A stretch of DNA of 15,944 nt from Hydrogenophilales bacterium (GTDB taxonomy: Bacteria > Pseudomonadota > Gammaproteobacteria > Burkholderiales > Thiobacillaceae). The stretch is taken from contig JAABQE010000311.1 of NCBI GenBank assembly GCA_011391655.1, forward strand, positions 1 to 15,944, written 5' to 3'. The notes under the pieces were generated by a model. That model made no database searches and was not told the DNA's origin. It saw only the letters and a list, made by a program, of their open reading frames with translations. Of the stretch, positions 1 to 7,377 are shown piece after piece (position 1 is the first letter of the stretch; each line of letters starts with the position of its first letter). The position numbers were made by a program, and so were the translations under genes.

Positions 1-236
1 TGGCCGACCTGGCTGACCGCTTTAAAGCGCTGACCTGGGAACGCAGTGCCATCAGCGCCGCATTCAAGGAAACTCTCGCCGCCCACGGACTCAAAATGCC
101 CAAGCTGGCGATGCCGGTGCGGGTGCTGGTGACGGGTGAGCCGCAAACCCCGGCTATCGACGCCACGCTGGAATTGATCGGCCAAGACAAAGTGGTCGCC
201 CGCCTGCAAGCAGGACTGCTAGCCGCCCAAGCGTGA
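1..236 (+). CDS. gltX: Glutamyl-tRNA synthetase, C-terminal end (5' truncated)
   Basis: Only the last 77 codons are present, read from base 3 to a TGA at 234-236. GltX charges tRNA-Glu with glutamate in the cytoplasm. The segment is the end of the helical anticodon-binding domain: the run KMPKLAMPVRVLVTGEPQTP, followed by a short helix and a VVARLQAGL tail, is the usual C-terminus of bacterial GltX. The catalytic HIGH and KMSKS motifs lie outside the window. The downstream tRNA-Thr has its own -10 box directly after the stop, so it need not be co-transcribed. The call rests on recognition of the family C-terminus. A GltX paralogue cannot be excluded from so short a piece. Confidence 0.85.
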   Translation, partial: ADLADRFKALTWERSAISAAFKETLAAHGLKMPKLAMPVRVLVTGEPQTPAIDATLELIGQDKVVARLQAGLLAAQA

Positions 237-247
237 CCGATTTTGCG

Positions 248-253
248 TATAAT
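248..253 (+). promoter_or_regulatory. -10 box of the tRNA-Thr gene
   Basis: A perfect TATAAT lies 14 bases before the mature 5' end of tRNA-Thr and is followed by a GC-rich GCGCGC discriminator, which is typical of stable-RNA promoters. No good -35 hexamer is visible at 17 bases upstream, where the gltX 3' end is read. Confidence 0.6.
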
Positions 254-267
254 GCGCGCTGCTTTTC

Positions 268-343
268 GCCGTTGTAGCTCAGTTGGTAGAGCAGCGCATT
301 CGTAATGCGAAGGTCGCCAGTTCGATTCCGGCCAACGGCACCA
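268..343 (+). tRNA. tRNA-Thr (anticodon CGT)
   Basis: A 76-base cloverleaf. The acceptor stem GCCGTTG pairs with CAACGGC at 333-339, followed by discriminator A340 and an encoded CCA at 341-343. The D-arm carries TAGCTCAGTTGGTAGAGC and the T-loop carries TTCGATTC. The anticodon loop TTCGTAA places CGT at 301-303, which reads the threonine codon ACG. A factor-independent terminator starts eight bases after the CCA, so the gene appears to be a single-tRNA transcript. Confidence 0.97.
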
Positions 344-350
344 GTTGTAA

Positions 351-379
351 AAAAACGCCGCTCAATGAGCGGCGTTTTT
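351..379. terminator. Bidirectional intrinsic terminator after tRNA-Thr
   Basis: A perfect inverted repeat: AAAAACGCCGCTC (351-363) pairs with GAGCGGCGTTTTT (367-379) around a three-base loop. It has a T-run on both strands, so it can end the tRNA transcript from the left and any minus-strand transcript arriving from the right. Confidence 0.9.
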
Positions 380-545
380 GTTGGCGGGTTGGTGACCGGA
401 TATTGTGTTTGAATGACTTATATCGGATGAACCGGAGTGGCGTCCACATCGGCCGCGTCCAGCCAGGAACAGGCATTGGCCAAGCATGTAGGCGCCCACG
501 AAAAGACGACGATTCACCTTGGGATTACACAGAAGAAATCACGTC

Positions 546-1214
546 ATGAAACGCATTGCCCTCAGCGACCCGGAAAACGTTCGCTTATTTGCATTTTTGT
601 TTGTGTGCATTGCGTCGCTCGCCTTGGTTACCTATGGCTTGCGTGAAGAACTGCTGGCCGTGGTTGGGTGGGTGGGGGAAACGATGCGGGCAGCGCCTGT
701 TTGGGGCGCCATCATTTTCTTTCTGGCATCGGCCTGTTCGGTCATGTTTCTTTTCCTCTCCAGCGTGCTGCTGGTCCCATCGGCGGTTCTGGTGTGGGGA
801 GAGTGGTTGACCTTTGTTCTGCTCTCGATGGGCTGGTTGTTCGGCTGGATGGCGACATACGGCATTGGCCGATTTTTTCGCGATCGGACGATGATCAAAA
901 AGAAGTTAAGCGAGCAGCGCTTCAACAACCCCACCTTTTTGTCGGGGAAACTCCCTTTTTCGCTTGTGCTGATCGTGATTTGCTCGCTTCCTGCCGAGAT
1001 CGGCGGGTATGCCTTGGGGGCGGTGCGATATCCATTTCGGACTTTCCTGCTGGCGCTGGCGCTGGTTGAAATTCCGTTTGCTTTCCTGATCGTGTTTATC
1101 GGCGACTCGTTTCTGCGTCAAAACGTGGGCTTGTTCGTCGGGCTCATGGTTCTGCTTTTTGGCCTCTTTATATGGGAAGTTCGGAACGCTCGCCGCATGA
1201 GACAACAGCCATAA
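546..1214 (+). CDS. VTT-domain (TVP38/TMEM64, DedA-like) membrane protein
   Basis: A 222-residue integral inner-membrane protein. Hydrophobic segments fall at about 13-30, 52-80, 86-106, 138-160, 167-187 and 193-211. The core resembles the VTT domain: a glycine-rich GWLFGWMATYGIGRF stretch (96-110) and the re-entrant motif LPAEIGGYALGAVRYPF (148-164), where the acidic residue and glycines are typical. VTT proteins are linked to lipid flipping or proton-dependent membrane homeostasis, but the substrate of this one is unknown. I chose the ATG at 546, preceded by AGAAG, over one nine codons upstream because the sequence begins naturally at MKRIALSDPENVR. It stands alone behind the tRNA-Thr terminator, and no clear promoter was found in 380-545. 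Confidence 0.8.
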   Translation: MKRIALSDPENVRLFAFLFVCIASLALVTYGLREELLAVVGWVGETMRAAPVWGAIIFFLASACSVMFLFLSSVLLVPSAVLVWGEWLTFVLLSMGWLFGWMATYGIGRFFRDRTMIKKKLSEQRFNNPTFLSGKLPFSLVLIVICSLPAEIGGYALGAVRYPFRTFLLALALVEIPFAFLIVFIGDSFLRQNVGLFVGLMVLLFGLFIWEVRNARRMRQQP

Positions 1215-1251
1215 ATTGGCATTTCATGGGTGCATGGGTGCCCGAATGGGT

Positions 1252-2307
1252 TTAAAGCTTCAGGCCGGCAAGGTCGCCCCCTGCCAGGGCGTTGAGTTTT
1301 GTGTCGCCTTGTGTGGCGTCACGGTGATAAGTGGCGGTCAGGTGTTGCGCGACCCCCAGCCAGTGCGTGGCGGCAGCATCGACCACACGAGCGAGTCGGG
1401 CGGTGTCGTGGCTGGCCAGCCATTGATCGTATGCGTGCGTCAAAGCCGGGAACAGGGCGCGCCGCAGGCCGGACAAATTGGCCAGATAAAAATGCAGCGA
1501 GCCATAGGCTTCACGTTCAAGCAGCGTGGGCAGCGTCACCAGGCAGTCGGCCAGATGGTCGCGGACGGCGCGCACCAGCAGTTCGGCGTGTTTGGAGCTG
1601 AGCTGGCCGAGCATGCTGTTCCAGTCTTCGCCGAGCAGTTTTTCGGCGCGCGCCTCGCCCACTTCGTGCAGGATCATGGCTTCGCTTTCGGCGTCGCTCA
1701 TGCGGTCGAGTCCGCGTTCGATATCCCGCTCGAAATCATAGTGGGCGAAGGCGCGGCCGAGCGCGGTGTCTTTTTCCTTCCATTGCCATTCTTCAAACTT
1801 GTTCCACAGCAGGCGCCGCACTGCATCCATCCGCAGGAAGATTGCGCCGTCGCGCATGGCGGCGGGTGGCGCAATCAGGTCGCGCGCGTACTCGCAGCCG
1901 GCCACGTAGACTGTCATGCCTTCGCGCACTTCGGCGCGCTTGAGTTCGGCCAGCACGAAATGGGGTTTGCGGAAATGTCCCAGCCCGCTGCTATAGACCA
2001 GTCCAATGGGATTCAGGGCGCGGTTGACGTCGTCGGCGTCAAACGGGTCGACGCCGACGCCGCTCACGGGCAGCGGGGCGAACGATTCTTCTTCCACCTT
2101 ATCCCACAGCCTTTCCCGCGCGTTGAGCCAGTCGCCGAGTTCGTCCTTGGGCAGGCGTGCGCCGTAGGGAATGTCCATTTCCCAGCGGTAGTACTCGCGC
2201 ATTTCCAGCAGAAAGGTGCAGATCGTCATGTCGCGCGCGTGGCGGGCATCGGCGATAGTGCAGTTCTTTTGTACGGTGTCGATGAGGGCAGAAAGGTTTT
2301 CGACCAT
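1252..2307 (-). CDS. Conserved protein of unknown function (possibly Sfum_1244-like)
   Basis: A 351-residue soluble protein with no signal peptide or membrane segment. The start ATG at 2307 has a GGAG Shine-Dalgarno seven bases upstream. The N-terminus contains NCTIADARHARDMTICTFLL then REYYRWE, which I recall from a family annotated as Sfum_1244-like; this is from memory and not checked. The middle has a small glycine-rich strand region (PIGLVYSSGLGHF, about 100-112; MTVYVAGCEYARD, about 135-147). The rest is helical, with several His and acidic residues but no catalytic motif I can name. A terminator lies between this gene and the helical-repeat gene upstream, so it probably has its own promoter. 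A 373-codon frame on the opposite strand (1216-2337) is a shadow. Confidence 0.75.
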   Translation of the reverse strand: MVENLSALIDTVQKNCTIADARHARDMTICTFLLEMREYYRWEMDIPYGARLPKDELGDWLNARERLWDKVEEESFAPLPVSGVGVDPFDADDVNRALNPIGLVYSSGLGHFRKPHFVLAELKRAEVREGMTVYVAGCEYARDLIAPPAAMRDGAIFLRMDAVRRLLWNKFEEWQWKEKDTALGRAFAHYDFERDIERGLDRMSDAESEAMILHEVGEARAEKLLGEDWNSMLGQLSSKHAELLVRAVRDHLADCLVTLPTLLEREAYGSLHFYLANLSGLRRALFPALTHAYDQWLASHDTARLARVVDAAATHWLGVAQHLTATYHRDATQGDTKLNALAGGDLAGLKL

Positions 2308-2344
2308 GGACGGCTCCAGAAAGCGGTTTCATTCTGAAGTGTAC

Positions 2345-2377
2345 AAATAAAAACAGCCCGTTCAACCGGGCTGTTTT
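2345..2377 (-). terminator. Intrinsic terminator of the helical-repeat gene
   Basis: The inverted repeat AAAACAGCCCG (2350-2360) / CGGGCTGTTTT (2367-2377) has a six-base loop. On the minus strand the stem is followed by TTTTTATTT. It lies 20 bases after the stop of the 610-residue gene and before the start of the next minus-strand gene, so the two are likely separate or only partly coupled transcripts. Confidence 0.85.
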
Positions 2378-2396
2378 CAGGGGTATTACGCGTAAC

Positions 2397-4229
2397 TTAG
2401 TGGCGGCGGGTAGCGCCAAAATAATTGAGGTCTGCGCGCGAGCGGCGGCTGAGTTCGAAGCGTGCCGCATCGCTGCCGGTGAATTGCCCGGCCAGCTTGG
2501 AATACGCTTCGGTGGCCCAGGTTTTGTCGTTGAGCGCATCGGCGATGCCTTCGGCCCAGCGCAGCTTGTCGGCGGGCGCTTTCATGTGTCCGCCGCATTC
2601 GGCATACCATTTTTTCAACGCCTCGGCCGGCAGGGCAAAGCCTTTCAAACGGTCGATGAACTGAATGCAGGCGTCGCCATTGGTGCAGGCGGCTGCGGCT
2701 GCGGCAAACAGTTCGTCGGCTTTGGCGGCGTTGCCCATCGCGGCATATAAACGGCCGATGTGGATCAGTGCAAAGTGATCCTTGGCCTGAGCACGTGCGG
2801 CTTCGAGCAGGCGGCCGGCTTCGGCGGCGTCCTGGGTGGCGGCAAAGTTCGCTTCGGCGAGTTTGGCGGTGTCGTAGACGCCGGCGTTGGCATCGGCTGC
2901 CAGTGCGGCTTCGCGCGCGGCCAGATAGGCACGCGCCTTGGATACGCCAAGCTCACGATGCTTCAAGGTCGCAGCGGTCACCACCAGATCCTTGAACGCG
3001 ATGGAGTCGGTGGCGTTTTCCGCCGCGCGGTCGAGCAGGCGGCCGAGCCAGTCGGTGTCGTCGAGGTTTTTGTCCACGGCCACCAGAATCGGCTTGTAGC
3101 GCGAAAATTGATAGCCGGTGCCGTCGAGCAGGGTTTCCGCTGCCACGATCAGCTTGGCCGCGTAAAACGGGTCTTCCAGTTCCAGCCGCACGCGCTCGGC
3201 CAGTGCGAGGAATTGCTTGACGTTGATGGCGTCTTTTTCCAGTTGCTGGAATTCCATATAGCGCGCGTGATTGGCCTGGCGCTTTTCCAGCTTGACCTTG
3301 ACGCGTGCCAGACGCTCGGCGTCGTCGGCCAGATGCGCTTCCACCGCAGTCACCAGCTTTTGCATTTCGTCCAGCCCGGCCACGGCCTCTTCGGCCTTGT
3401 CCAGTAGCGCCGCCGCACCCGGCTTGTCACCGACGCTGGCCAGGCCTTCGGCTAGGTCGATGTATTCGCCGGTGGCGGTGGCCAGGTCGCCAGCCTTTTT
3501 CAAGGCCGCCTGCATGAATACGGTGTCGCCAGTCTGCTTGGCCGAATCAATCAGCGTCTTGGCCGCGGTGAAGTCGGTCGCGCCTGCGAGTGCGCGCTCG
3601 TACAGCGCCTTGGCTTTTTGCGGGTCGCCCAGGGTTTTGGTGACTTCAGCAGCCAGCGACAGCAGGTCGGGCACGCTGGTCAGCTTGTCGGCGGCCTTGC
3701 TGAAAATCGCTGCCGCGTAATCCTTGTCCAGCACATGCTCGGCGGCGGCAGCGGCCAGCTTGCTGTATTCCACCGCGCGGGCAATTTTGGTTTCGGCTTT
3801 TTCCAGCACTTTTTTGGCAAACGCGCTGTCGGCAATGACGCGCATGACATTTTTGGCCAGATCGATCAGCGGGTCGAGGTTGCCGGTTTCCTTCAGCGCC
3901 TTTTCATAGGCGCCGATTGCCGCCGCCTTGTCGCCCAGCACCTTGAACTTGGCCTCGGCCAGCGCCACCTGCTCCTCGCCCGACATGCAGAAGTCTTCAG
4001 CGGTTTGCAGCAGTTCCTCGGCACGGCTCTGCTCGCCCAGCGCCTGATACGCGATGGCGCAGGCGGCCAGATCCTTGGTGAACTGGCAGCCGTCCGCTTC
4101 CCGATCCATCAGCTCCTTGGCGTAAGCCGCATCGGCGGGCTCCTGCAGGGCTTCCAGCGCGAGGGCAGCATAATCGGCACCGCTGCTGCATTGGGCTTCT
4201 TTCGGGGTGAGGGTGTCGCGATTGGCCAT
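2397..4229 (-). CDS. Helical-repeat (TPR/SEL1-like) solenoid protein, function unknown
   Basis: A 610-residue acidic, alanine-rich protein with no signal peptide, hence probably cytoplasmic. The N-terminal half is built of near-identical-length units. Each starts with an LA/LI/LV turn: residues 54, 90, 124, 158, 192, 227, 259 and 292, with spacings of 36, 34, 34, 34, 35, 32 and 33. Most units carry LGD or a similar turn and an A-x-x-L/Y-x-K-A helix, for example LGDPQKAKALYERAL at 200-214. A C-terminal TPR-like unit is at about 487-515 (IGRLYAAMGNAAKADELF). Such solenoids act as protein-binding scaffolds, but no partner is indicated. The start ATG at 4229 has GGAG eight bases upstream. The gene is followed by a strong terminator. 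Confidence 0.75.
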   Translation of the reverse strand: MANRDTLTPKEAQCSSGADYAALALEALQEPADAAYAKELMDREADGCQFTKDLAACAIAYQALGEQSRAEELLQTAEDFCMSGEEQVALAEAKFKVLGDKAAAIGAYEKALKETGNLDPLIDLAKNVMRVIADSAFAKKVLEKAETKIARAVEYSKLAAAAAEHVLDKDYAAAIFSKAADKLTSVPDLLSLAAEVTKTLGDPQKAKALYERALAGATDFTAAKTLIDSAKQTGDTVFMQAALKKAGDLATATGEYIDLAEGLASVGDKPGAAALLDKAEEAVAGLDEMQKLVTAVEAHLADDAERLARVKVKLEKRQANHARYMEFQQLEKDAINVKQFLALAERVRLELEDPFYAAKLIVAAETLLDGTGYQFSRYKPILVAVDKNLDDTDWLGRLLDRAAENATDSIAFKDLVVTAATLKHRELGVSKARAYLAAREAALAADANAGVYDTAKLAEANFAATQDAAEAGRLLEAARAQAKDHFALIHIGRLYAAMGNAAKADELFAAAAAACTNGDACIQFIDRLKGFALPAEALKKWYAECGGHMKAPADKLRWAEGIADALNDKTWATEAYSKLAGQFTGSDAARFELSRRSRADLNYFGATRRH

Positions 4230-4357
4230 GACGGGGTCTCCGTAAATTTAGTCGCATGATTTTCCGCTGCAGGGGGTAAGGCAGCCAATAAGTAATGTCG
4301 ATGGCGGTATTAGTGCAGTGCAAAGTGGGCGCACCTGCTCCCGCTTGGGCCGGCCTG

Positions 4358-5728
4358 TCAGCGTGCGGCCGCGCTGAAACGCAGCGTGGCCGCGAAGCCA
4401 TGGCCGCCATCCGCGCGTGGCAGCCCGTCACCCAGTTCGAGTGCCGCATGGGACAGCGTGGCGATGCGCGCGACGATGGACAGTCCCAGTCCACAGCCTT
4501 CGCTCTCCACTTCGCCGCGCACAAAGCGGGCGCTCAGTTTGGAACGCAAGTCCGGCGCCACCCCGGGCCCGTCGTCCGCGACGGTGAGGGTGCAGGCGAG
4601 GCCGCTACGGGCGAGGCGCACTTCGATGCGCGCGCCTTCGCCCGCATAGCGCAAGGCGTTGTCCAGCAGGTTGCGCAGCGCGATCTGCAGCCAGGCTGCT
4701 GTCACCGCGATCGAGCAGCCCTCAGCCGCCTCGACGGTAAGCGATTGCGCATGCCGCGCTGCCTGCGGCTGCAATTCGGCGCATACCGCTGCAACGATCG
4801 CGGCCGGATCCAGCGACAGCGGGGCGCTATCCTGGCTGGCCGGATCGACCCGCGCCAGCGTCAGCAATTGCGCCACCAGATGCGTCATCCGGTCCACACC
4901 TGCGGCGACCTGCGTCAATGCGTGCTGCCGGCTGTCGGTCGTTTGCGCGCGCTGCGCCACTTGCGCCTGAATTTTTAATGCCGCCAGCGGCGTGCGCAGT
5001 TCGTGCGCGGCATCGGCGGTGAAGCGGCGTTCGTTTTCAAACGCCTCGGTGACGCGCCGGATCAGCGCATTCAGCGCCGTGCGCAGCGGCGCGATTTCAT
5101 TCGGCAGGGTGGGCGACGCATCAACCGGCACCAGGGCTTGCGCGTCCAGCGCACCGACTTGTCGCGCCAGTGCATTCACCGGCCGCAAGCTGCGGCCCAC
5201 CCCCCACCACACTGCCAGCGCCATCAGCGGCAGCGCCAGCAGGGCGGGAATCAGCAGGGACAGGCCGATTTCACGCGCCAGCCCTTCGCGCGAGGCGTGC
5301 GCCTGCCCCACCACCACTTGGTATTCCGCGTCCTCATCCAGCACCGTATAAAAGCGCCAGCGCGCGCCCTGATAAGGGTGTTCGCTGAACCCCGGCGTCA
5401 CCGCCGATTCAAAGCCGCCGTGCCGGGTCGATGTGACCAGACGCCGCATCTGCCCGTGTTTGCGGTGCCACACTTCAAATGCGATCGGCACGGGATCGGA
5501 ACGGCGATGTTCGTGCAGTTCCTCGACGACATCCTCGATTTCGCCGCCGGCGACAATCGCCAGCAGGGTATCGGCCACTTGCGTCAGTTGGGCGTCGAAC
5601 AAGGCATCCGCTTCGTCATGTGCCCGCTGATAGACCACCAGCGCGGACAGCAGCCATATGGCCGCTACCGCGCTGGTCAGCAGCCACACCAGCCGGTTGC
5701 GCAGGGAATAGCCGGGGGCGCCGCTCAT
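4358..5728 (-). CDS. QseC-type sensor histidine kinase
   Basis: A 456-residue inner-membrane kinase, the last gene of the cytochrome operon. Transmembrane helices are at about 11-33 and 155-177. They flank a periplasmic sensor region of about 120 residues resembling the 2CSK_N domain of QseC/PmrB kinases. A HAMP segment follows (about 178-232), then the H-box FTADAAHELRTPLAALK with the phospho-acceptor His242. The ATP lid region has the N-box NLLDNALRYA (353-362), the G1 box DDGPGV (385-390) and the G2 box GCGLGLSIV (411-419). All kinase motifs are intact. Its ATG overlaps the stop of the response-regulator gene (ATGA, 5725-5728), showing translational coupling. Operon position suggests the signal is related to SHP/DHC redox chemistry rather than quorum or antibiotic signals, which is an inference. 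Confidence 0.9.
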   Translation of the reverse strand: MSGAPGYSLRNRLVWLLTSAVAAIWLLSALVVYQRAHDEADALFDAQLTQVADTLLAIVAGGEIEDVVEELHEHRRSDPVPIAFEVWHRKHGQMRRLVTSTRHGGFESAVTPGFSEHPYQGARWRFYTVLDEDAEYQVVVGQAHASREGLAREIGLSLLIPALLALPLMALAVWWGVGRSLRPVNALARQVGALDAQALVPVDASPTLPNEIAPLRTALNALIRRVTEAFENERRFTADAAHELRTPLAALKIQAQVAQRAQTTDSRQHALTQVAAGVDRMTHLVAQLLTLARVDPASQDSAPLSLDPAAIVAAVCAELQPQAARHAQSLTVEAAEGCSIAVTAAWLQIALRNLLDNALRYAGEGARIEVRLARSGLACTLTVADDGPGVAPDLRSKLSARFVRGEVESEGCGLGLSIVARIATLSHAALELGDGLPRADGGHGFAATLRFSAAAR

Positions 5729-6396
5729 GGCTGGGGCGGTGTTGCCGAAGCGATATAGCCGACGCCGCGCATGGTGCGGATCAACTCGCTGCCAAGCTTG
5801 CGCCGCAAATGATGGATATGGACTTCGAGGGCGTTGCTGTCGACTGCGTCGTTCCAGGTGTAGAGCTGCTCTTCCAGCGTACGTCGGGTCAGCACGCGGT
5901 CGGCGTTTTGCAGCAGCAGGTGCAGCAGATCGAATTCGCGCGGGGTCAGGTCAACCGGCTGGCCGCTGCGTGTGACCGTGCGCGCAGCCGGATTCAATTC
6001 GATCTCCCCGAGGGTGAGCACCGGCTCCGGGCGGCCATGCGCGCGCCGCACCAGCGCGCGCAGGCGGGCGGCGATTTCGTCGAGATCGAACGGCTTCAGC
6101 ACATAGTCGTCGGCGCCCAGATCGAGCCCGCGCACTTTGTCTTCGAGTTGGTCGCGCGCGGTGAGGATCAGCACCGGAGTGGCGTCATGACGTCCCCGCA
6201 GCCACTGCAATACCGATAGCCCGTCGCGCTTCGGCAGCCCCAGATCGAGCACCACCGCGGCAAAGGATTCGGTGGACAGCGCCGCCACCGCCGCCTCGCC
6301 GTCGCGTAGCCAGTCGACGGCGTAGCCGGCCTGCGTCAGCCCAGCCTGCAGCCCGTCGCCCAGCATCCGGTCGTCTTCCACCAACAATATTCGCAT
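5725..6396 (-). CDS. OmpR/PhoB-family response regulator (QseB/PmrA-like)
   Basis: A 223-residue two-domain transcription factor. The receiver domain (1-115) has the acidic pair at E7-D8-D9, the phospho-acceptor Asp51 (VVLDLGLPKRDG), Thr79 (LILTARD) and Lys101 (LKPF). The winged-helix domain (about 125-218) contains LTPREFDLLHLLL and the recognition segment NALEVHIHHLRRKLG, then RTMRGVGYIA. I set the start at ATG 6396 (MRILLVEDD), not at the upstream in-frame ATG at 6606, which would overlap the dihaem cytochrome gene and add a non-receiver tail. It lies 22 bases after that gene. QseB/PmrA relatives bind CTTAAG-type direct repeats, and one is present in front of this operon. Confidence 0.92.
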   Translation of the reverse strand: MRILLVEDDRMLGDGLQAGLTQAGYAVDWLRDGEAAVAALSTESFAAVVLDLGLPKRDGLSVLQWLRGRHDATPVLILTARDQLEDKVRGLDLGADDYVLKPFDLDEIAARLRALVRRAHGRPEPVLTLGEIELNPAARTVTRSGQPVDLTPREFDLLHLLLQNADRVLTRRTLEEQLYTWNDAVDSNALEVHIHHLRRKLGSELIRTMRGVGYIASATPPQP

Positions 6397-6418
6397 GGCT
6401 CGGTTTGACCCCTGGGCT

Positions 6419-6952
6419 TTATTTCGGAATCCTGATCGCGTCTTCGTCGAACACGCCCTGTTCCGCCTGCCGGTGGCAGGCCGCACAGTTGGCGGCAGAG
6501 CCCACCGCTTTGCGTGACCACACTGCGCGTGACACCTCGTCGTGCTTGCGCACAAACCAGCGGGTTTCGGTGATGCGCAGCGGCGCATCCTTTGGCCCGA
6601 TGTCACGCATCACCCGGTTGCCTATCCGGCTGGCGCCAGCATCGGCGGCGTTAGTTTCCAGGAAGCGCAGGATATCAGCCTGCGTGACTGGATCAAGACT
6701 GGCGTTCTCGCCGAAGTGCTGGTCGAGTCCGCCCATCACGCGCCGCCACGATGCCTTCGGCAGGAAGGCAGGCGCATAGGCGATGTGGCAACTCGCACAT
6801 TCCTGTTGCCAGTTTTTGTGGGTCAGCTTGGGAAGCGCTTCGCCCCCGCCATCGCCGCGCGCCTCACCCGAAGGTGAGGGAAGTGAAAACGCCAGCAGGC
6901 TGATTACGCCAACTGCCGCGACGACGCCGATGCCACGCAATAGATAGTTCAT
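6419..6952 (-). CDS. DHC-type dihaem cytochrome c
   Basis: A 177-residue exported cytochrome. An N-terminal hydrophobic segment (about 6-24) acts as signal peptide or membrane anchor. Two haem-attachment sites follow: CASCH (Cys52, Cys55, His56) and CAACH (Cys156, Cys159, His160). The spacing and the segment FLPKASWRRVMGGLDQHFGE resemble the DHC family, which donates electrons to SHP in the periplasm. DHC, SHP and a cytochrome b are a known gene neighbourhood. AAGGAG lies seven bases before the ATG, and the gene follows the SHP gene by 11 bases. The linker between anchor and first haem (about 24-40) is unusual: it is Pro/Gly/Ser-rich and encoded by a REP-like hairpin region (listed separately). 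Confidence 0.88.
   Translation of the reverse strand: MNYLLRGIGVVAAVGVISLLAFSLPSPSGEARGDGGGEALPKLTHKNWQQECASCHIAYAPAFLPKASWRRVMGGLDQHFGENASLDPVTQADILRFLETNAADAGASRIGNRVMRDIGPKDAPLRITETRWFVRKHDEVSRAVWSRKAVGSAANCAACHRQAEQGVFDEDAIRIPK
6862..6879. repeat. REP-like hairpin inside the dihaem cytochrome gene
   Basis: On the minus strand CCTCACC-TTCG-GGTGAGG forms a perfect 7-bp stem closed by a stable TTCG tetraloop. It is embedded in GC-rich sequence that translates as PSPSGEARGDGGGEA, the kind of peptide produced when proteobacterial REP/BIME-type repeats are read through. It falls in the linker between the signal anchor and the first haem, where an in-frame insertion would be tolerated. Whether it is a genomic repeat cannot be decided from one copy. 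Confidence 0.4.
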
Positions 6953-6963
6953 GGTCTGCTCCT

Positions 6964-7377
6964 TTATTTAATTTGACTCAGCCAGGCAATGAAATCGCCT
7001 TTTTCCTGCGCGCTGCATTCGCGTTGCAACACATCGGTGCAGTTGCGGCGAAACCATTTCTCGACCTTGGCCGTATCGGTGAAACGCTGCGGATTGGCCA
7101 TCGGCGCCAGCGGCTCGATCTGCTTGCCGACACGCGTGCGCCCGGCCTGTTTCGGGTTGGCGGTGTGACAACTGGCGCAGCTCACCATCGGGCCATTGCG
7201 TCCGGGATGTTCGGTGCGGTAGAGCGTTGCGCCGCGTGTGGCCGACAAGGCCGACACCGGAACGCCTGCCGTTGCCGCGTAGTGCGCCATCAGGCTGGCC
7301 GGGCTGTCGGCGGCCCACGCGACGGTCGAGACCATGCCCAGCATCGCCAGGCTGCTGCGGAACAGGGACTTAATCAT
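6964..7377 (-). CDS. shp: SHP-type monohaem cytochrome c (DUF1924)
   Basis: A 137-residue periplasmic protein with a signal peptide cleaved after about AWA (residue 23). It has one haem site, CASCH (Cys67, Cys70, His71). The C-terminal RRNCTDVLQREC segment (Asn112, Cys113, Cys121) is the SHP signature: in Rhodobacter sphaeroides haem protein an asparagine is the second, labile haem ligand and two cysteines form a disulfide. I assign Asn112 and Cys113/Cys121 by analogy. SHP binds oxygen and other small ligands at the haem once reduced; its physiological role is unsettled. Translation is coupled to the cytochrome b gene by an 8-base overlap (7370-7377), with AAGGAG seven bases before the ATG. 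Confidence 0.88.
   Translation of the reverse strand: MIKSLFRSSLAMLGMVSTVAWAADSPASLMAHYAATAGVPVSALSATRGATLYRTEHPGRNGPMVSCASCHTANPKQAGRTRVGKQIEPLAPMANPQRFTDTAKVEKWFRRNCTDVLQRECSAQEKGDFIAWLSQIK

Noticed and set aside
389..423. Possible promoter for the VTT-domain gene
   Set aside because: TTGGTG or TTGTGT cannot be paired with TTATAT at an acceptable spacing.
1225..1245. Short repeat around GGGTGCATGGGTGCCC as a terminator between the convergent genes
   Set aside because: The stem is short and imperfect and has no T-run on either strand.
1216..2337. 373-codon + strand open frame
   Set aside because: It mirrors the 351-residue minus-strand gene, which has a good ribosome site and a protein-like composition; the + frame is a GC-rich shadow.
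5725..6606. Longer response-regulator frame from the ATG at 6606
   Set aside because: The extra 70 residues precede a canonical receiver N-terminus and overlap the dihaem cytochrome gene in another frame.
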